A stretch of 64,000 nucleotides of DNA from Ascochyta rabiei (Eukaryota > Ascomycota > Dothideomycetes > Pleosporales > Didymellaceae). Location: NCBI RefSeq assembly GCF_004011695.2, contig NC_082415.1, positions 496,001 to 560,000 on the forward strand, given 5' to 3'. The notes beneath the pieces were generated by a model that saw only the letters and a list, made by a program, of their open reading frames with translations, was not told the origin of the DNA and did not search any database. Within the stretch, counting starts at the first letter, position 1, and every line of letters begins with the position of its first letter. Position numbers and translations under genes: made by a program. Positions 32,585 through 45,430 of the stretch are shown here, piece after piece.

Positions 32585-33361
32585 GGTCTTCCTTGTGCTG
32601 CTGGTTATGGTGTCCTGAAATATCCTAAACCTAGATTGCAGCAATCATCTAACAATGCAGAGAAGCTTTCCCATACCTTGTCAAACAACCTAGGGAATTC
32701 TCTTAAGTTTGCAGCCAGTCTGGATGCACGATGTGTCATTGCACAATCCCGGAATCTGAGAAAAAGAAGAATCGACAACGACAGTGCAGGCTCGTACACA
32801 GAGAGCATTTCTGGCGTGGCCGCCAGCTTAGATGGAAAACGAGTTCGTCACCATCCTACTTTATCGTTCAAGGAAATCCCCCTGCAAGAGCTGTTCGCTG
32901 TTTTATCGCAAGACCTGGTACATTCAATTATTCTAAAAGACAGTTGCCTTCATAACCAGGCTACTTGTATAACTGCGAAGAGTTCTGTTGCGGAAGCTCC
33001 AGCGAAAAATGTACCGCCTGCAGATGTCTCCTCACCTTGTGAACTTCCTAGAGCGCAAGATTTGGCCATGTATCATGCGAGCCATCCTAATTCAATTGCT
33101 GCGGATGAAAGCGATAGGAACCAAAGGCAAGCTGTCTGCTGTTGCTCCAAATACGTTACTCCTGCAATACTAGACACCTTAATGGCTTTGAACGGATCTA
33201 ACTACGACAATCAATCGATTTCCTTTCCTTTATCTAGAAACATGCGACTAAGGGCTTTGAAAATCGAAGCTTTTCATTTCCCTCTCCATCCGTCTGCTGT
33301 CCCAGCCATGAGAAGCAAGGAGACTCCGATCGAGGTGCGACGTCAAATGCCTGCGAGGTGA
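32585..33361 (+). CDS. Long open frame without an early ATG, possible 3' exon or gene remnant
   Basis: Stop-free for 258 codons from 32585 to the TGA at 33359-33361. No in-frame ATG occurs in the first 155 or so codons, so if real it must be a downstream exon or a gene that lost its start. A CCTAAACCTAG stretch just before 32636 could serve as branch point plus acceptor. The translated sequence is hydrophilic with Ser, Arg and Ala (RNLRKRRIDNDSAGS, ASLDGKRVRHHPTLSF, a CCC run, then the ending VRRQMPAR). No domain recognised. The composition is ordinary, and immediately after the stop it switches to RIP-type. It could equally be a chance frame. Confidence 0.35.
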   Translation, partial: GLPCAAGYGVLKYPKPRLQQSSNNAEKLSHTLSNNLGNSLKFAASLDARCVIAQSRNLRKRRIDNDSAGSYTESISGVAASLDGKRVRHHPTLSFKEIPLQELFAVLSQDLVHSIILKDSCLHNQATCITAKSSVAEAPAKNVPPADVSSPCELPRAQDLAMYHASHPNSIAADESDRNQRQAVCCCSKYVTPAILDTLMALNGSNYDNQSISFPLSRNMRLRALKIEAFHFPLHPSAVPAMRSKETPIEVRRQMPAR

Positions 33362-34020
33362 ATCTTTCACAATTTAAACTTCTAGAACTCCTCTTAGACT
33401 ATCTGTTTCCCTAGACTAATTGTACAAGTGATAGGTCTATTCTTTTCGACTTTCTTAAACATGTCTAGGCTAGCCGTGAGGTTAAGCTTAGGCTATCTAT
33501 GTATTACCTCTTCCTATACTGCCGTAAAGCTCTCTCTATATAGATTAGTAAGCAGCAGACAATAACTAAGCTTTAGTCAACAACATTTAAGGATTAGCCG
33601 GGTGTAAGAACATTAGAGGTAGATCGATTGCTGCTTCTAAACGACTTCAGAATCTTACGAACAAAGTAGAAGATTCTTAACATATATAATGGCAGTCAAC
33701 ACATCTCTTAGAAGGATGTACTATGTTAGACTTTCACGGTTATAATAAAGACTAAGAACACTAAGTAACTGTTTAAAGAAGGCATGAATAGGCTAAGCAC
33801 TAATGCTTTTAATGCGATTAACTCTAAGAGTTCGATAGATTTATCCATTGTCTAATAAGGCGATTAGATATTGTACTTAGTCGACACTTATTATATTTAG
33901 TTAGATGAAACTAATCGGTATATTACCCTGCTACGTTACAACAAAACAAATATTCCGTCCTTTTACCTAAAGAGATATAAATTCTAATTGTAATAGCGCA
34001 AAAATTAGCGTATACGACCT
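33362..34020. pseudogene. Degraded coding relic, family unknown
   Basis: AT-rich with many TAG/TAA but less strongly mutated than the transposons. Two plus-strand frames contain protein-like runs: LEVDRLLLNDFRILRTK then LFKEGMNRLSTNAFNAI and SKSSIDLSIV (33610-33855), and in another frame QSTHLLEGCTMLDFHGYNKD (33690-33750). I recognise no family. It may be the remains of a transposon gene or a host gene caught at the RIP border. Confidence 0.35.
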
Positions 34021-36900
34021 TATGTTGCTCTAGTTTAACTCTAATTAGCGCAGGCTAGGTAGGGTCTTATCTTAAGCAGCTTGTACCGAATAACATGTCT
34101 AACAGTTACCCTATTAATAGTAACCCTTTAATAACTAACTCTATCCCTAACATAGGTAGATAAGATAGGGGCAGCAATCTAACTAGAGCTAGTTATCGCC
34201 TATTATAGGTATAAAAACTAACTTACTATAGTAGTCCTAAAGAGAAGCTATAAAAGGGACCTATACACTAATTTTAGTAGCTACTACAGTACTACTTATA
34301 TTCTACCTTAACTCTTAAAATAAGTTTTCTATTATAAATCTTTATTCTAGTAGTAGATACTAGTAGTTAAGAGTATAGTATTCTATATAAATAAACAAAA
34401 GCGTATACTTACTAAGCGTAGCTTAGAGTACTTAATATAGATATCTAAATAGTATTACTAGAAGCCCTAGAGTCCTACTAATCTAAGCTCGTCGACAGTC
34501 CTATTTAGTAGTGCAACTTTATCTTTACTACTTCTAGAAGAGTGCAGCAATATTAAAATAAATAGTAGAGAACTAAATAGGCCTAAAAATAGCGCATAGA
34601 AAGAGAGAAATAATAACAATACCCTATACTTGTTTTCTAGGCTACCTAAGAGAGAAATAGAGAGAGATAATAGTAAGAATAGGTCTTAGGGTTGTACGTA
34701 CAATTAGGGTTAGTAAGCTTCTTTTAAAGTTGTACTTTATCTCTTTTAGCAACTAGATTCTTTTCTATTAACAACTGTTAGCAATTCTCTTCTAAAATCT
34801 TCCTTACTAAAATATTTATAACTCTAAGATATTTTTTAATTATATTAGCTAAACAGTTAAGGCAGGGTGTAAATTCCTAGTATTCTTCCCTTAAGAATAC
34901 ATGTCTCTTAAAGGCTAGATCTATATTAATTAATAGGCTTATAATTTATACGCTATGTTTAAGCGTATAATATAGATAATTTAAACAGCGCTTAGCTTTA
35001 CAGGTAAGCCTTATTACTATATAGTAGAAATAGAAGTAGGCTGTAAAAATAATAACGTATATAACACCTGTATATATTTAATTATAGTAAGTTATTTAGA
35101 CATTAACAAAGACTGGGCGCTAAAGTTTAAATAAAGCTTCTTATCTTTAAATACAGAATAATAGGCATACAGTCGCGCTTAGATAAGGTAGATAAGCTTA
35201 TTAATAGTCTAATTAATAAGCTTAAAAGTGTATAAGAGTTGGTAACTTTATACAATACTAAGAAGGAAGCTAGAAAAAGAAATATAATACTCTTAAGGAA
35301 GAGAAGGCAGTTAGAGTAAGATAGTACATAAAAATTGCGCATAAAACTTATAATATAACGTTTAAATTACTAATATCTAAAATTAACAAGCGTTATAGCA
35401 TAAGTAATAACATATTACTACTTTCTAAATATTCTAGTGCAATCCTTTTTGCACACGCTAGTAGTTTGTCTAAGGGCAACTTAAAAGAAGTAGTCTAGTT
35501 ATTAAGTAGTTAGTAGAGTAATCTAAGGACTAAAGCGTAAATAGTATAGTATGTCTAGAAACATAGTTTAATTTATATTAACACTATTAAGTTTATAGCA
35601 TTAATTACACCCTATAAAGTATTACTAAGCCTTTCTAACCTTTCTTAAACACCTACTTAGTTCCTTTTGCTTTTGTTATTATCGCAAAAGCCTAACACAA
35701 CAAGTCCTCTTAAGAAAAAACATACTTATAATTATGTGTTTTAGAGACTTGCTATTTTAACTATAAGATTTAAAAGTTGGTTAGAGATAGTATATAATCT
35801 ACTATGTCTACTATATATATACTTATATTATTCTTAATTATCTATTAAAACTAGCTCTTCTTCTACTACTTATAACTCTATATAGAAATAACTTTCTTAT
35901 GAAAAGAGTATAAGTTGTCTATAGCTAGCCTAAAATCACAGTTATACCTAGCCTAAACGCGTTTAAGACTATAAAAAAAAGTAGACGCGTTAGGTAGACA
36001 GCCTAACTTAGGGAATAGGTACTCTAAGAGGAGCTAAAGTAGCTTACATTATAACAAATTAGCTCTAGTAAGAGTTCTATCTAAGTAATCTTAGTATTTA
36101 ATTGAATAAGAGGCTTAATACACTTTAGAGTTTATAGCTAGTACTAATAGTTGTGTTTCTATAGACTTCTACTTATAGTAGTACCTACTTACAGTAGTAG
36201 TAAGCTTAAAAGCAGAAGGTTAAACTTTATTTTCTCTAATAGTGTCTGTAGATACTATATAGACATTATCTAAAGCTACTATAATAGAGACACTAAGTAA
36301 CCCCTACTAGGTATTGCCTAGCTCTCTAGGCTTACTTATATGCTAAGCAAAATATAGAGAAAAGAAGCCTACTAGCAGGTTAAAAATACTAGAAGGGTGT
36401 TAACGTAGGCAGGACAGAGACTATAAACATTACTTCCGCTATTACTAGCTAAACTAATAGAAGTAGTCTAAGAATAGTAAATAGGGAATAGTGTCTCTAG
36501 CAACTTATATAGAAAGGAAATACTTAGAGACCTACTAACTAGGCCCTTAGCAGCTATATAGCTAACCTAGATTTAGTAGTCTTTATTACCTAATATAGAT
36601 AGATATATATTATCTAAAAAACTTATATTAATATATAAGGTCTTTCTTATAAGGAACCTTCGAAAATTAACACAGCTGTACTCTAGTAAGGTTACTTTCT
36701 ATCCTAGCTTAAGTTAGTTATTATAATACTCTCTAGATATAAGACTATACTCTTAATATAAGCTTATTTCTTAGAATCTTATTGTTGTAAAACAATGCTT
36801 TTAAATGTTAGCAGTTTACAAAAGATTAGAGCTTAGGGGTTTAGCTGCGTTGTTAGTAACTATAGATACTATTAGAATATACAGTAGTATAGAAAATAGA
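34021..36900. other. RIP-degraded DNA, unidentified
   Basis: No LTR, terminal repeat or known transposon domain found. One plus-strand frame at about 35130-35340 reads KYRIIGIQSRLDKVDKL, then NTKKEARKRNIILLRKRR with few stops and looks like the basic, coiled-coil tail of a transposase or similar protein. The open minus-strand frame in the same place is its shadow. Another plus-strand frame near 35700-35850 keeps a Lys-rich run (SPLKKKHTYNYVF). The rest shows only scattered short frames. Confidence 0.4.
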
Positions 36901-37581
36901 GTAGTAAGCTTTACTATAGATCTAGTATTACTAGTTTAAACCTATTGTATAGACATGTGCTAAAGAGCTAGCCTTATTATTCTTAATAACTACTTAGTCT
37001 GTTAAGTTCTTCTACTAAATACGTGTACGTTCTTTCTAGTATATCTATTAGTAAAGGCTTACTTTCTATCTTTAGCAGATTAGCTATTATAAAATAACCT
37101 TCTTAGGTTTATAACGTATATGTCTTTATTATAGAGGTTCTTAAGAGATAGGTCCTAATAATACTTATTTTCTATAGTACTAGACGGTAGAAACAGCCGC
37201 CTATAGTCTACGTCCTTACCCTAGATTATAGGACTAGAAGTAGCTAGTAACTCTTTAGGTAATTTTTTAAGCGTATTACGATTAGAAGCAGACTAAAGAA
37301 TTTGTGTAAGCTTTTTAGAAAGGGTTTAGAATAGCTTTTATACTTCTTTAAATAGTTATTAAAGCTTAGGTTTAGAGAACTTTAAGATACTACTATCTGT
37401 TGTATAAGAAGAGCCTAAGCATATAATAATCTTATAAGTTATAGAGATCTAGCTGCTAAAGAAGGTAGCATATTTAATTAGGTCCTAATACTAGGAAGAA
37501 GAATCCTTTATTATAGATGCTGGCTGCTAGTAGTAGTAGCTATAGGTAGATTTTATAGAAGGTATATTATAGCTATAAAGT
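36901..37581 (-). pseudogene. Minus-strand coding relic, unidentified
   Basis: Between about 37440 and 37020 the minus strand has a frame broken only by TAA/TAG, many in Gln-like positions, with the readable run GKDVDYRRLFLPSSTIENK, followed by NLYNKDIYVINLRRLFYN. No family recognised. It ends at the LTR of copia-2. Confidence 0.35.
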
Positions 37582-37743
37582 TATTAGATAGCTAACTATA
37601 CCGAACTAAGTTAGAGGTTTAGAGTTAACCTTAGTTAACTTAGGGGCTAGCGGCACACACTTATAAAATAAGCTATTAAGATAGATAATTATTAATTAAT
37701 TACCTTTATTATTACCTTTGCACAATAAGCATATTATCTAATA
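37582..37743 (+). repeat. 5' LTR of copia-2 (162 bp)
   Basis: Starts TATTAGATAGC and ends TATCTAATA. The TG start and CA end expected of LTRs have become TA in both copies. Confidence 0.88.
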
Positions 37744-40700
37744 ATTAAGAGTCTTACTAATACTACTAAAATACCCTTTTAATATATTACTATTAATAAT
37801 ATATAATTTAATTATAATTCTTATAGATTACACAACCTATATACCTTAGTTATATTAACTATAGACCTACTACGCCTCTCTAGACGTATAGAAGAAGATA
37901 GACCTAAATTAGACTATCTCTCTATAAACTAAGCTATAAGTACCTAACGCTCTAGACATTACTAACTATAAGAGTAGGCTAGCTATTAGCAATAATAAAT
38001 AAGGAAACCCTTAGCTTCTAGAAATCCTATCTAAACTATTAGCTAACAGCCTAAAGGTATAGAAGGAAGATAATAACTATTAGAAATACTGCCTTAAATC
38101 CTATAAGATAGCAGATAGAGACTACTATAAGGAATAAACTAACCTAGACAAGGTAGTAATATTTATCTAAAGCTTAGTATTATCTTACCTTATAAAGATC
38201 TACTGCTAACTAGGTAAATTAATTTAAATATAGCTTATTAGCCTTAAATATATAGTTAGTATTAATACTAAAGAAGAACAATAACGCGTACGCTACTAAT
38301 ACCTAGCAGCCTTTAAACTAATAAGATAACCTAGAAGCTAGAATACTAAGATTCTTAAGTATAAGTATATAGTAACTAACACTAAAAGTAAGAGTGTTAC
38401 TAAAATATATAATATATAAGACACTATCTATAACTTCTTAGATTTAGTAATAAAAATAACGCTAACCTAGATAATAAATTTCTAGGACTATAGTAGATAA
38501 GAACAAAACATAACTTATAAAGAAATAATAAAACGCTTCTAAGAGTATATAAGTAAGTATTACTCTAAGAGGAGATAGTAAAGGAGCACCTTTACTATAG
38601 GGAATAACTTAACTCTTACTACTAGTAGTAAATCTACCCTAGATACTAATAGGGACGCCTCTTATATTATTAAAGACGTATTATCTACTTCTACTACACA
38701 GGGGAGTTAGAGAAGACCTTGTTAAAAACAGAATATTAGTTAAATAACTATATCTAAGTAGTCTTAAAAAGGGGATATAGTAGTAGCTAGAGGAGCAAAA
38801 TACTCTACTTATAGACAACGCTATAGACTATAAGATTACTACTACGTCTATAAAGGTAAAATACTAAAATAGTTTACCTTATATAATAGAATTACTAAGA
38901 TAGTATAATTTAGGATAGAATAAAATACTAACCTTTAAGATTAGGTTAGATCTACAAAATAAGCTTACACTAAGACACTAGCTATTAAGACATTCTAAAT
39001 ACTAGAGGCACCTCTAGAATAACTATAGGGATAGAAGATATTAATAATTAATATAAGTCTAGTTAAAGAATTATACAATATAGAGCTACTAAGCTACCCT
39101 CTTAGAAATTCTACTATTCTTAACTTAGAATTAATAATCTATATTATAAATAATAAGGACTAAATATAAGACCTTACTCTATCTATATTAAACAACTACC
39201 TATAGGTAGAAAACTCCTAGGTATAGATATAGGGATATAGCACTGTCTATCTCTATCTATTAAATATAAGCTAACTAACTACTCTTATACTATATAACGT
39301 AGTATAGTACCTAGATATACTTTATAACCTTATCTCTTTCTAACAACTACGTTAATAGGGTATCTAGTAGGATATAAAAGAAGATCTAACTTAGCTTAGA
39401 TAAGTAGACAATATAGCTATTACATTCTTAGATAAATAACATAGATAATAGGTACTTAGGGAATAACTATAGATAGTATTTGTAATATAATTAACATAAA
39501 GCTAAATATCTAAGACTACTACTACTCTGCTATAGCATAAGCAAATAGAGCACTCTAGAGCTACTACTATTAAACACCTTATCTAACAATCTTAGGGGGT
39601 AAGAGTTAGAGGTATTACTACAGTCTAATGTAATGTTTATAGAAAAGCTAAGACTAAGAGGTAAATTAGTTAAATACTATAAATAAGTAATAAAGAACTA
39701 GAAGAACGTATAGTATTAAACTTCTACTTATATAAAGAAGAAATCTTTACTAAGGAAAAGAGCTAATTACTTACTATTAATAGGCAATCTAGCTTCCTCT
39801 AGAACTTCTATTTTAAAGATAATTAACTAGAAAAGATAATTATCTACTTCCTAAACACTCTTATATAATTCCTGTTAAAATAATATAAGATCTAGGTTAA
39901 GGTAATTAAGTATAATAGTAAAATAACTATTAAAAAACAAGAAGTATCGTAATAGTACGCTATATAATTAATTAGTCTTAAGACTTCTATACTAGACACC
40001 TAAGCATAGAATAGAGGTACTAAACGCTTAGAGGGTGTAATAAAAGATAAGGTACGCACTATAAGATTTAAAGTAGACCTACTATAGGAAATATAGCTAG
40101 AGATTATAAGAGTAGTAGTATACCTATATAACTAAACACTAAGGTTATTAAATAACTAGAAAATACTCTATAATATGTTCTTTACCTATATAGCCTAACT
40201 AGCAAGCTTAAATATATAAAGTAGGAAACTAAACTAGGTATATCTAAAAGTATATAGATATAAAGCCTTTACTTTTATAAGTAATACCCTTTAAGAAAAA
40301 TTAAAACTCTAGTAACTAGACCTAAGAGTATAGGTAGAATACCTAGTAGGATACTAATTCTTAAATAAATATTAGATATAGATTCTAACTTTAGTAAAAG
40401 TTATTAGTATAAGAGATGTAATCTTTAATAAGGATACTATCTTTAGTAGCTAGACTTAGGACCTAATAGACAACCTTATATACAGTACTTTTAAAGAGAT
40501 AGTAATATAGATAAGAAGTATAGAGCTTCTACCTCTACCCTAAAATAAGGCTAAAATCTAGTTTTTCTATAAGGAAAACACTATTATATACTTAAATACT
40601 ATAGGTAATTAACTAGAATATAATAATAGACAGAAAACTAGATATATATATTTAACTCCTTCTCTAACTCTACTACTAGTTATGTTGTTAATAAACATAT

Positions 40701-43700
40701 TGTTGTTATTCTAGTTAGTAAATAAGGACAGCTAATTAGGAGTTAGTAGGTAGCACTAGTTAACTACTAATTAGTTAGAGTTAACGCTAGTGTAATCTTA
40801 AGGAACTTTATAAACTATTCTATAGAAGGCTATATTTGTAGCTAGTATATAAGGTAGGTATATAGGCATATACTAGGGTAATAATATTAATAAGGCTAGG
40901 TTAAAATAAATACTAATAAAGAGGCTTAAGCCTTATTATAGCCAACTTCTACTAGAGCTAACGGCATAAATAAACCTAGAGGACTACCTACTTTATAAAT
41001 AGTTTAAAGAAGCTAAGTAAGAACACCTTAGTAGCTAATAGAATATAAAGTTATTATTTAAAGTATATATAATAAAGACTAAGGTAGTAGAATACTAAAT
41101 ACCTAATTATATGTAGGTATACACATATAAGCTTAATAAAAACTACTACCTACTTAAATATAAGGCGTAACTAGTAGTCTAAGGTAACTAGTAATAAAAT
41201 ATTACTTTTAAAGATACCTATGCAGCAACACTAGATAGTAGGTTCTTTAGAATGCTTATAGCAATCTTAGGAGTATATAACCTAGAACTTAAGTAGTTTA
41301 ATATTATAAACGCTTTTATTTATATATTAATTAATAGAAAGGTCTATATAAGGATACTATATAGGAATTAGAAACTAGGTATAGTTCTATAGCTATATAA
41401 GGCACTATATAGACTAAGAATCTCTCTACTTTACTAGTAGAAGGAATTTACATCTACTCTATAGTTATACGTTAAAAGTTAGTTCTACGCTAGCGTCTAT
41501 CTAACGCGTTAACCTAGCTACCTATACTTTTTAACTACCTATAACTTTACTACTACTACTCTATTTCCCTTACTTTCTAAACTATTAGATGTAGAAACGC
41601 TGTTGCTTAAATTCTATAGAGTAGAATTAGGTAATTAGGTAGCTATACGCAGGTACAGGTACCTATAAAGTTACTAGTTACTTTAGCTATTATAAGCGTA
41701 CTATCTAAAATTTTTATAAACGTTTTAACACTATAGGAACTACACGTAATAGACATTACTTAGGTAGACCTAAGATACTATCTAATACGTAGAAGAAGCT
41801 TCTACACTACGTAATATAAAAAAATCCCTAGATTACCTACTCTAAGCTAGCTAAAGTCGCCTAGATTATTCTACCTAACAACACTACTACCTATAAGCTA
41901 AGTAAGTTAACTATCTATTATACACTTAAGTAATACTATATAACCTATTAGAGAAGTAAAAAGAGGCCTAAACTTACTTATAGATATACTCTCTATTGTC
42001 TTTAGTTTACTTAAAAGTATTAGACGTTTAATTAGCGTTAGTACACAGTTAAGTTTAGTAATAAGTGCTCTATTTAGAAGGGCTCTAGCTATAAACAGCA
42101 GTAGGTATTTTACTATAATAATAAGAGATAGAAGCTAAGAATAATTACTAGAATCTCTACTAGTTATCTACCTACTTAGATAGTGTAGAGAGCTATATAG
42201 CTAGATGCACAGAGTAGACTATAGTAGAGTCTACTTATTATTATAGAGAGGGATCCTAATACTCTACGTAGTAGCTATAGTAGCTAAAGTTATATTAAAA
42301 CACTTAAGTAAGGTCTTCTACCTTACTATTATAAGTCTTAGTTTTTTATATAGGATAACGTGTGTATATATACCTTCTACGCTGTATAGACGTTTATAGT
42401 AGATTATAACATTATAACTCTCCTATAGCTAGCTTACGTACCTAATCTTAACCTAATTAAACACCTATAGTAGCGCCTTAAACAGATAATATATAAGCTC
42501 TACCTATAATTTAATAACTATAGCAGGGTAGAAGAGCATTAGAATAAGTTTTATAAGGCGTTAAAGGAGTGCTAGCGTTATATTCTAAACTTACTTATTA
42601 AGAAACTAATTAGTAGTATACTAGCACGCCTAAGTGCCTATAGAAAGGTAAAAGGCTAGTAAATAAAATACTAGTATAGAATAGTATAACCTTAACATTT
42701 AGAGCGTTTTAACTATATATAGCTATCTTAATTACCTTATAAAGTAGGGTAGTAGGCGTAGTAATAATATAGGGATTTGCTTAGCAGAACTAACTTTTAA
42801 CGTAGTACTGTAATAAGCTATAGATTTGCAGTTATTCCTTATAAACCCTACTACTTACTTAAGAATAGAGTTACTATCTTCCTCTATATAGACGATATTA
42901 TTATAGCTTATTACCTAACTAAACAACATAAGTTTAATAAGGCCCTTAGCTATATTATAAACAAATACTCTATTATAGAAGGAAATAATCTATAATAGTT
43001 TCTAGGAGTAGAGATAACCTAAGATTAAGATAACCTAAGGATTCTTCTCTTACAGGCGTTATATATTAATAAAATTAGCTCTCTAGTAGATAAGACAGAT
43101 ATACGACATAACACACTAATATTAAGTATTAATCTTCTACTAAATAAAAGAGAAGCTGTAGTATTAAAAACTAATAAATACTAGAGAAAGATTAGATCTC
43201 TTCTATTTGCTGCAGTTACTACTAGGCCTAATATTACCTTTACTATATCTAGGCTAGTATAGCTTCTAACTAACCTTAGACAGCAGTACTATAATATAGC
43301 AGATTAAGTGCTATTGTACCTATAAGGAACATAAGACCTATCTCTTACCTTTAGAGGTAATAGGTACCTAGTAGTTACTAGTAATACATAATTTACTAAT
43401 AATACTCTTAATAGGAAGAGCTTCTAAGGATATACTATTACACTATATAGAGGACTTATTACCTAGAGAGCTAATAAATAAGATATAGTTATTCTATTAA
43501 TAACTAAAGTAGAGCTACCTACCCTAGTATAGGTAGCTAAGAAAGCTTTCTTTATCTTATAACTATTATTAGAACTTAGTATACACCTCTTATAATTAAC
43601 AATTACTATTTAATATAATAATACCTAGACTATCTAATTAATTAATAAGGAAGTTTTAAAACTCTAAACTAAACTATAATATATAGACATTTATAACTAC

Positions 43701-43963
43701 TAGCTATAATAAGAGGTAAATAAAGGTACTATAATAGTAACCTATATCCTATCTACTAAGATATTAGCTAATAGACTTACAAAGGCTCTGCCTGTAAGTA
43801 AGTAGTTAACCTTTCTAAGGTAGCTAGGACTAGAGAAACATACTAAACAAAGAAAGCTAGCTAATACCTAGATAGAATTACTTAACTAAAAGCTTACTAA
43901 CCTAGAGGTATAATAAGAGCTAATTATATCTAGCTTTAATAGGGCCTTAAAGCTAAGGAGGTG
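37744..43963 (+). pseudogene. Copia-2 gag-pol polyprotein (broken)
   Basis: Gag occupies roughly 37800-39000, followed by protease and integrase regions that are hard to delimit. RT is clear: FLYIDDIIIAYYLTKQH at about 42879-42930, with the catalytic YIDD (42885-42896) intact, unlike the other copies in this window. RNase H at about 43500-43830 reads VELPTLV, AKKAFFIL, LLLELSIHLL, then INKEVLKL, YILSTKILANRLTKALPVSK, matching the C terminus of copia Pol. Stops of TAG/TAA type occur all along, so no full protein can be made despite the preserved active site. Confidence 0.85.
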
Positions 43964-44125
43964 TATTAGACAACTAACCTTACTAAACTAAGTTTAGGGT
44001 TTAGAGTTAACCTTAGTTAACTTAGGGGCTAGCGGTACACACACATAAAATAAGCTATTAAGATAGATAATTATAAATTAATTACCTTTATTATTATTAT
44101 TATACATTAAGTATATTATCTAATA
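43964..44125 (+). repeat. 3' LTR of copia-2 (162 bp)
   Basis: Starts TATTAGACAAC and ends TATCTAATA, same length as the 5' LTR. Differences from it include both transitions and several A/T exchanges. Confidence 0.88.
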
Positions 44126-45430
44126 ATAATATAGTTATTATTATTATCTAGATTAGACTCTAGGTCTTCTAGTAGTTGTCCTATATTATTAGTAAGAATA
44201 TCCTATTTACTAGTATCTTTACTATTTTAATTATAGGTAAGTACAATTAACTAGTAATAAGCCTTATTTAACTAGTAGTCTCTAGTAAAGTAGCCTAGTT
44301 TACTACAGTTGTAGCAGTCCTTACTACCTCCTAATTACTTACCCCCTCTAGGCTTCTTAATCTATTACTTAGGTAGTCTCTTATTAAGGTTTAAAAGGTC
44401 TATAGCTTTAGGTCTGTAGTATCTACTCTAAGTGTTACTATAGATGCGAGTACTAGTATTTAGCTAATTACAGCCTCTTTATTATCCTTAGTTTAGGTTA
44501 TTACGCTACTAGTTCCTTAGTAGTAATTAGTTAGTAGTAATAATAGTAGTAAGTGCTCTAGAATAATTATAAAGTTCTTACTAAAGTTTATAGAGTTATA
44601 CGTTAATAATAAAAGTAGTATTAATAAGCTTATTAAGATTTTCTATATTTGCACTAGTGCATATAAGTTCTTTCTTAACCTTAGGCTTTAATCTCTATTA
44701 GAATATAGTAATTAGAGTAGTGTTGTCCTACTTAGTGTTAGTAGTAAGCTGCTAAAATTTTGCAGCGTAGTTAGTAGCTAACGTATCCTACTGAAATTTC
44801 TAAAATTTATAGTAGGTAATATGTAATTTGTTAAAGACTCTAAAGATTAGTTTAATCTTTTCTTTAAATAGGTTAAAGTCTCTTCTTTACACATCTATGT
44901 TACCTAAGGCTTTACTAGCTTAGTACTACTAAATAAACAATTTAAAATAGGTAAAAACGTTACTATGCGTATAGCTAGCTACAAAGACTACTTATTTAAT
45001 CTTAGAAACCTTCTTACCTTAAAAGGTAAAAAGTAGTCCTATTATATAAGCTAGTTATTAAGCTTACTATAGTCTCTATAATAGAGGTAAGGATTAATAA
45101 TATTTATAGTGCTAGTAGTAACAGTTACATCTATATTAATATTACTAGATATAGAGTTGCTACAGGTAGTATAGGATCTAATAGTACTTATCTTAGAGGT
45201 GTTTAAAATATTAAAGTTATACTTTAGTTAAAGACTATAAGCACTAATTCTATTAGTTCTTAGAGATAAGTACTAGTAGATTAGTAAGGGTTATTAACTA
45301 AGTAAAGCTTATAAAGATAGGGTGCGATAAATAGTATAGAGTAGACTATCTAGTTTAGAAGTATGTTAAGATTCTAAAGATAAACTTAATTAATAAGGTT
45401 AAATACAGACTATAAGGGTTATGTTCCTAC
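44126..45430 (-). pseudogene. Second copy of the gag element (minus strand, broken)
   Basis: Reverse complement of the sequence found at 4430-4882 and 17289-18160, without the copia-1 insertion, so it shows the uninterrupted order. The CCHC knuckle lies at about 44275-44318 (NCYNCSKLGYFTRDY-like), with His and the last Cys changed to Tyr. It begins directly at the copia-2 LTR, corresponding to about 18160 in the other copy. No pol domain follows. Confidence 0.8.

Larger units (their letters stand above)
37582..44125 (+). mobile_element. Ty1/copia retrotransposon (copia-2), complete, 6544 bp
   Basis: Two 162-bp LTRs (37582-37743, 43964-44125). The 3' LTR is preceded by the polypurine tract AAGGAGGTG (43955-43963). 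The bases after the 5' LTR (ATTAAGAGTCTTACT) equal those of copia-1. The flanking 5-mers are AAAGT and ATAAT and do not match, so no target duplication is seen. Its right flank is the minus-strand gag element, so it probably inserted in or beside that. Confidence 0.9.

Noticed and set aside
35127..35342. 71-aa minus-strand frame
   Set aside because: Its complement gives a more plausible basic protein tail. The hydrophobic Leu/Phe-rich minus reading is the usual mirror of Lys/Glu-rich coding.
33362..37581. Starship/Crypton-type tyrosine recombinase (DUF3435) remnant
   Set aside because: I looked for the recombinase C-terminal motifs in the unidentified relics and found none convincing.
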